Origin: Desulfobacteraceae bacterium
Lineage (GTDB): Bacteria; Desulfobacterota; Desulfobacteria; Desulfobacterales; Desulfobacteraceae
Direction: 5' to 3'
Length of the DNA stretch: 7,315 nt
Assembly (NCBI GenBank): GCA_003354055.1
Contig: PIVQ01000356.1
Span: 1 to 7,315 of the forward strand
Below, in pieces: positions 4,194 to 7,315 of this stretch. The notes under the pieces were generated by a model. The model saw nothing but the letters and a program-made list of their open reading frames with translations. It was not told where the DNA came from and did not search any database. Every line of letters starts with the position of its first letter. Position 1 is the stretch's first letter. Both the position numbers and the translations under genes were made by a program.

Positions 4194-6356
4194 ATGGCAG
4201 TAGGAGGAAAAGAGCTTAAAAAAGCCCTCCGGGGCGGTTTGCTGGGGCTGGTTGCCTTTGGACTGGCTCTGCTATTCCACTGGCAGGGCTGGCTGACCGT
4301 TCTGGAGAACAAATCCTGGGATTTCAGGGCAAAGGCCGGGGCTCAGGTTCAAGATACATCCAAGGATATTGTTCTCATTCTTCTGGATCAGAACAGCCTG
4401 GACTGGGCAGGCAAAACCATGGGGCTGACCTGGCCCTGGCCCAGGGAAATCTACGGAGCTGTTGTTTCGTTTTGCAGGAGAACCGGAGTAAAGAGTCTTG
4501 GGTTTGATGTGATCTATTCCGAACCTTCGTCCTATGGGGTGGCTGATGATGCAGGCTTTGGCAAGGCAATTGAGAAAGCGGGTAATGTCGCCACTGCCAT
4601 TGTCCTGGGAAAGACAACCGGCCAGGCCAAAACCTGGCCTGCTCACCTTGCCCGGCAACAGTTCAGACTTAACGGGATAGATAACTTGGGCGGCGATCAA
4701 CCTGGCCCGGCAAGGATTTTCACAGGCATTACTTTTCCCATACCAGAGGTGGCAACGGCCTCTGCCATACTCTGCAACGTTAACCTGGCGCCGGGCAGGG
4801 ATGGAATTTACAGGAAAGTCCCCGTGTTTAGCCGGTTTCAGAATCAGGCAGTACCCAGCCTGGGCTTAGGTCTTTACCTGGCAGCCCATCCCGCTGCAAA
4901 GGTAGGTTTTGAACCGGGGCGGTTGACGGTTGACGGCAAGACGATTCCTCTCGACGACAGGGGCAAGGCCATCCTGAATTACCGGGGACCTTCAGGCACC
5001 CATGCGGTTTATTCTGCGGCCTGGGTGATCCAGTCCGAACTTCGAGCCAGGGAGGGCCAGGCATTAGGAGATGAAGTTCTCTTGGCCTTTAAAGATAAGT
5101 ACGTATTTTTCGGGTTTTCCGCCCCTGGCCTGTTTGATATTCACTCTACCCCTGTGGACAGCCAAAGCCCCGGGGTTGAAATCCATGCCACCCTTCTGGA
5201 TAATTTATTGTCAGATGATTTAATGGAACAGGTTCCATTTCGTCTGACTCTGATTTTTACTGTGTCCCTTGTGGTCTTATCCGGCATGCTAACAGCCCTG
5301 TACACCCGGGCTCTGCCAATGTTTTCCCTTGTTTCAGCCTTTTTATTGCTGCCAATAGGTGCAGGGTTTTTTGCCTATTCCAAAGGCTTCTGGCTGCCCA
5401 TTGCCCTGCCGCTTGTCAGTGTGGTATTGACAATCGGATTATCCCTTGTGGTAAATTATGCAACGGAAGGCCGCCGCCGTAGGTTTATAAAAAACGCCTT
5501 TCATCATTACCTGAGCCCGCAGGTCATTGATCAGATTTTAAAGGATCCGGACCGGCTCAGTCTCGGAGGAGAGCGGCGAACCCTGTCCATATTTTTTTCC
5601 GATCTGGAATCCTTTACCTCCCTGTCCGAAACCATGGAGCCTGAGGAGCTGGTCCGGTTCCTGAATCAATACCTTACAGCCATGACCGATATTATCCACA
5701 ACCACGGGGGAACCATTGACAAATATGAAGGGGATGCCATCATTGCCTTCTGGAATGCTCCCCTTGATACCCCGGATCATGCCGGACGTGCAGTCCAGGC
5801 AGCTCTGGACTGTCAGGCAAAGCTTGAAGAGATGCGCCCGGCATTCAAAGAGTGGACAGGTCGCTGGGTGCGCATGCGCATCGGCCTTAACACGGGGCCG
5901 GCAGTTGTGGGGAACCTGGGATCTGATACCCGGTTTGACTATACCATGATCGGTGATGCCGTAAACCTGGCTGCACGCCTGGAATCGGCCAACAAAGGGT
6001 TTGGAACCTATACAATGGTTTCACAGGAGACTCTGGATGCCGCAGAAATCAGGGCCGAGTACAGGCCTTTGGGGCAGATCCGGGTCATTGGAAAGGAAAA
6101 ACCTGTCCGCATACACGAGCCTTTGGATCAGGCGCTTTTGGATGGGGTCACCGGATCGTCACTCAAAAAAATGTTTGAAACCTTTGAACAGGGACTTTCT
6201 TTGTACAAACAGGGAGATTTTCAAGGTGCCTTTGATATCTTTTCCAGTATTGAAGACCAGGATCCTGCGGCCGGCGCCTATGCCCGGAACTGCGATGAAT
6301 TAAGAAAGTCCCCGCCGGAAAACTGGGACGGAGTCTGGCGGCTGGCGAGCAAATAA
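4194..6356 (+). CDS. CHASE2-domain class III adenylate cyclase, membrane sensor, with TPR-like C-terminal tail
   Basis: This 720-residue protein probably makes cAMP from ATP. An N-terminal membrane segment (about 14-30) leads into a periplasmic CHASE2 sensor (about 35-345; DIVLILLDQNSL, WPWPRE, SLGFDVIYSE and the STPVDSQSPGVEIHATLLDNLL ending are typical). Three membrane helices follow (about 351-370, 374-394, 399-421), then the cytoplasmic cyclase domain (about 460-645). Catalytic residues are all present: metal-binding Asp470 (FFSDLESFT) and Asp514 (KYEGD), adenine-selecting Lys510 and Thr584, and transition-state Asn591 and Arg595 (VNLAARLE). Thr in place of the usual Asp marks subclass IIIb, whose studied members respond to bicarbonate or CO2. 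The tail (about 660-720) holds a TPR-like helix pair and the PPENWDGVWRL ending common in these cyclases. It is the last gene of the operon. The ATG lacks a ribosome binding site and may be translationally coupled. Confidence 0.93.
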   Translation: MAVGGKELKKALRGGLLGLVAFGLALLFHWQGWLTVLENKSWDFRAKAGAQVQDTSKDIVLILLDQNSLDWAGKTMGLTWPWPREIYGAVVSFCRRTGVKSLGFDVIYSEPSSYGVADDAGFGKAIEKAGNVATAIVLGKTTGQAKTWPAHLARQQFRLNGIDNLGGDQPGPARIFTGITFPIPEVATASAILCNVNLAPGRDGIYRKVPVFSRFQNQAVPSLGLGLYLAAHPAAKVGFEPGRLTVDGKTIPLDDRGKAILNYRGPSGTHAVYSAAWVIQSELRAREGQALGDEVLLAFKDKYVFFGFSAPGLFDIHSTPVDSQSPGVEIHATLLDNLLSDDLMEQVPFRLTLIFTVSLVVLSGMLTALYTRALPMFSLVSAFLLLPIGAGFFAYSKGFWLPIALPLVSVVLTIGLSLVVNYATEGRRRRFIKNAFHHYLSPQVIDQILKDPDRLSLGGERRTLSIFFSDLESFTSLSETMEPEELVRFLNQYLTAMTDIIHNHGGTIDKYEGDAIIAFWNAPLDTPDHAGRAVQAALDCQAKLEEMRPAFKEWTGRWVRMRIGLNTGPAVVGNLGSDTRFDYTMIGDAVNLAARLESANKGFGTYTMVSQETLDAAEIRAEYRPLGQIRVIGKEKPVRIHEPLDQALLDGVTGSSLKKMFETFEQGLSLYKQGDFQGAFDIFSSIEDQDPAAGAYARNCDELRKSPPENWDGVWRLASK

Positions 6357-6366
6357 GGATCGGCTC

Positions 6367-6470
6367 CAAAATTACTTGATCTTTTGTTTTCAAAATACCC
6401 GCCGCTTTAAGCAGTTTTTAAGGGGTTTTGGAAATAAGTTTCTGCCCTTCATTTAGATCAAGTTATTTTG
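6367..6470. repeat. Large imperfect inverted repeat between convergent genes, possible bidirectional terminator
   Basis: The arms CAAAATTACTTGATC (6367-6381) and GATCAAGTTATTTTG (6456-6470) are complementary at 14 of 15 positions. Inside, TTTC/GAAA (6388-6391/6431-6434), AAAA/TTTT (6392-6395/6426-6429) and CCC/GGG (6398-6400/6422-6424) can pair, so the whole 104 bp may fold into one long interrupted hairpin. Its place between two convergent genes fits a shared terminator, but the stem is AT-rich and without the usual compact GC stem. A small palindromic insertion (MITE-like) is the alternative. Confidence 0.5.
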
Positions 6471-6496
6471 TAACGATTCCTAATCCCTAAAAGGTG

Positions 6497-6928
6497 TTAG
6501 TCCCTTGATGTTATCCAGAACTGCCGGCTGCTGATCATCAGTGCCGTACCAATGCTCAGATCTATAATTGCCACACAGATCAGCCATTCATAATGCCCTG
6601 CCGCCATCTGGGACATTGCCCCGCCGGCAGCGATCATCAAAGTCAGAAAAAAGAAAAATCTTGGTCTGAAAAATTCCCAGATCCTCGGCTGGTCCAGGGA
6701 GTTGATGCGATTTAGATTCCTCCGACAGCTCTTGTTGAACAGAACCGCAGCTTTTATCGTACCAATGGCAATGCCCAGGCCGGCAGCCGCCCATACCCAG
6801 TTTTCAGGGCCAAGGGCATTGGCGGAAATAAGGAGCTGGCCGGCCTTGGTGATCAGGGCGAAAGCCCCTGCATACCAGACCAGGCCGGCCATGAGTTTTA
6901 ATTGCGTTTTTGAAATTGATCTGTCCAT
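6497..6928 (-). CDS. Four-helix integral membrane protein of unknown function
   Basis: This 143-residue protein has four hydrophobic segments at about 13-34, 44-64, 90-110 and 113-133. Basic residues cluster in the loop between helices 2 and 3 (KSCRRNLNRIN), which the positive-inside rule would place in the cytoplasm, with both termini also inside. I do not recognise a named family. The opening KLMAGLVWYAGAFALITKAG has polar Lys residues flanking and within helix 1 (Lys11, Lys28). An in-frame TGA directly precedes ATG 6928, so this is the first possible ATG; no clear ribosome binding site precedes it. It starts 16 nt after the stop of the MBL-fold gene, so the two are probably one transcript with coupled translation. 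It is convergent with the cyclase gene. Confidence 0.72.
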   Translation of the reverse strand: MDRSISKTQLKLMAGLVWYAGAFALITKAGQLLISANALGPENWVWAAAGLGIAIGTIKAAVLFNKSCRRNLNRINSLDQPRIWEFFRPRFFFFLTLMIAAGGAMSQMAAGHYEWLICVAIIDLSIGTALMISSRQFWITSRD

Positions 6929-6944
6929 TCAAAACATTGTAATT

Positions 6945-7315
6945 CTAATCCAGGCCTGAGTAAACAATTTCCACCCATTTATCCGGGGGTAAAAATCCTT
7001 TTCCCCACTGGGCATCAAACGGTTGTGTGGGCTTGGCTGCCACAATTTCGTCCTTGGTTTTCCCCTGTTTTTTCAAGGCTGATATAACGGTGTGAACTTC
7101 CCGAAGCATATCCCTGTAAGCCTTAAGATCGGCCTTGTTTGCCAGAGGTCCGTGGCCGGGAATTATTTTAGTGGCATCATCGGCCCGGTCTAGGACTTTA
7201 TCTACAGATTGAATCATTCCTTTGATAGACCCGCCGCTCTGGGCATCGATAAAGGGATAAATGCTGTTAAAGAACAGATCCCCTGTATGAATTACATTGG
7301 CGGTTTTAAAAAAGA
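6945..7315 (-). CDS. Metallo-beta-lactamase-fold hydrolase, C-terminal part (N-terminus beyond window)
   Basis: The minus frame is open from the right edge to TAG 6945-6947, giving 122 residues of a longer gene. Two late metal-binding motifs of the MBL fold are visible. One is NVIHTGDLFFNSIYPFID, with the bridging Asp after HTG (about residue 12 of the fragment). The other is TKIIPGHGPLA, whose His (about residue 54) is the last metal ligand. The HxHxDH motif must lie in the missing N-terminal part. The HTGDLFF and IIPGHGPL style fits the periplasmic or stand-alone hydrolases annotated as MBL-fold or SoxH-like, not glyoxalase II. An internal ATG at 7217 is not the start, because the conserved HTGD motif lies before it. 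The tail KGFLPPDKWVEIVYSGL is conserved-looking. The substrate is unknown. It precedes a small membrane protein gene by 16 nt. Confidence 0.82.
   Translation of the reverse strand, partial: FFKTANVIHTGDLFFNSIYPFIDAQSGGSIKGMIQSVDKVLDRADDATKIIPGHGPLANKADLKAYRDMLREVHTVISALKKQGKTKDEIVAAKPTQPFDAQWGKGFLPPDKWVEIVYSGLD

Noticed and set aside
4272..4700. Long minus-strand frame of 142 codons inside the cyclase gene
   Set aside because: Antisense to well-supported CHASE2 coding sequence; its protein looks like a low-complexity shadow product.
6945..7217. MBL-fold gene beginning at the internal ATG 7217
   Set aside because: The frame stays open to the window edge and the conserved HTGDLFF motif is upstream, so the gene is longer and truncated only by the window.

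Overview
The window looks like chromosomal DNA of a Gram-negative bacterium, most likely a sulfate-reducing deltaproteobacterium (Desulfobacterota, Desulfobacteraceae-like). This placement is an inference from the style of the proteins: a SH3b / M48 protease / CHASE2-cyclase gene cluster, Tat-exported lipoproteins and AGGAG-type ribosome binding sites. No rRNA or other strict marker is present. I see no tRNA, rRNA, CRISPR array, transposase or phage gene.

Layout, left to right. (1) Positions 1-860, minus strand: a divergent nitrilase-superfamily amidohydrolase, running off the left edge, with Glu-Lys-Cys catalytic residues. (2) Positions 861-1251: no convincing gene, but a cluster of nested inverted repeats near 952-1016 and a perfect 10-bp inverted repeat at 1170-1246. 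(3) Positions 1252-2744: a divergent pair, a small flavin-binding split-barrel (PPOX-like) protein on minus and a YafY-type HTH/WYL regulator on plus. Their 131-bp intergenic region holds back-to-back promoter-like elements and three short dyads that could be operators. (4) Positions 2793-6356, plus strand: a compact three-gene operon behind a good sigma70-like promoter. It encodes a signal-less bacterial SH3 protein, a Tat-exported M48 zinc metalloprotease lipoprotein (overlapping by ATGA), and a membrane CHASE2-sensor class III adenylate cyclase with a TPR-like tail. (5) Positions 6357-6496: a convergent intergenic region with a large imperfect inverted repeat. (6) Positions 6497-7315, minus strand: a four-helix membrane protein of unknown function, downstream of the C-terminal part of a metallo-beta-lactamase-fold hydrolase that runs off the right edge.

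How the genes may work together: the operon in (4) is the most coherent unit. A periplasmic sensor cyclase making cAMP, a periplasmic lipoprotein protease and an SH3b protein are co-transcribed and tightly spaced. This suggests an envelope-monitoring module that couples proteolysis to second-messenger output, though this is inference. The WYL regulator probably controls itself and the divergent flavoprotein. The nitrilase-like and MBL-fold genes are separate units that cannot be linked to a pathway from this window.
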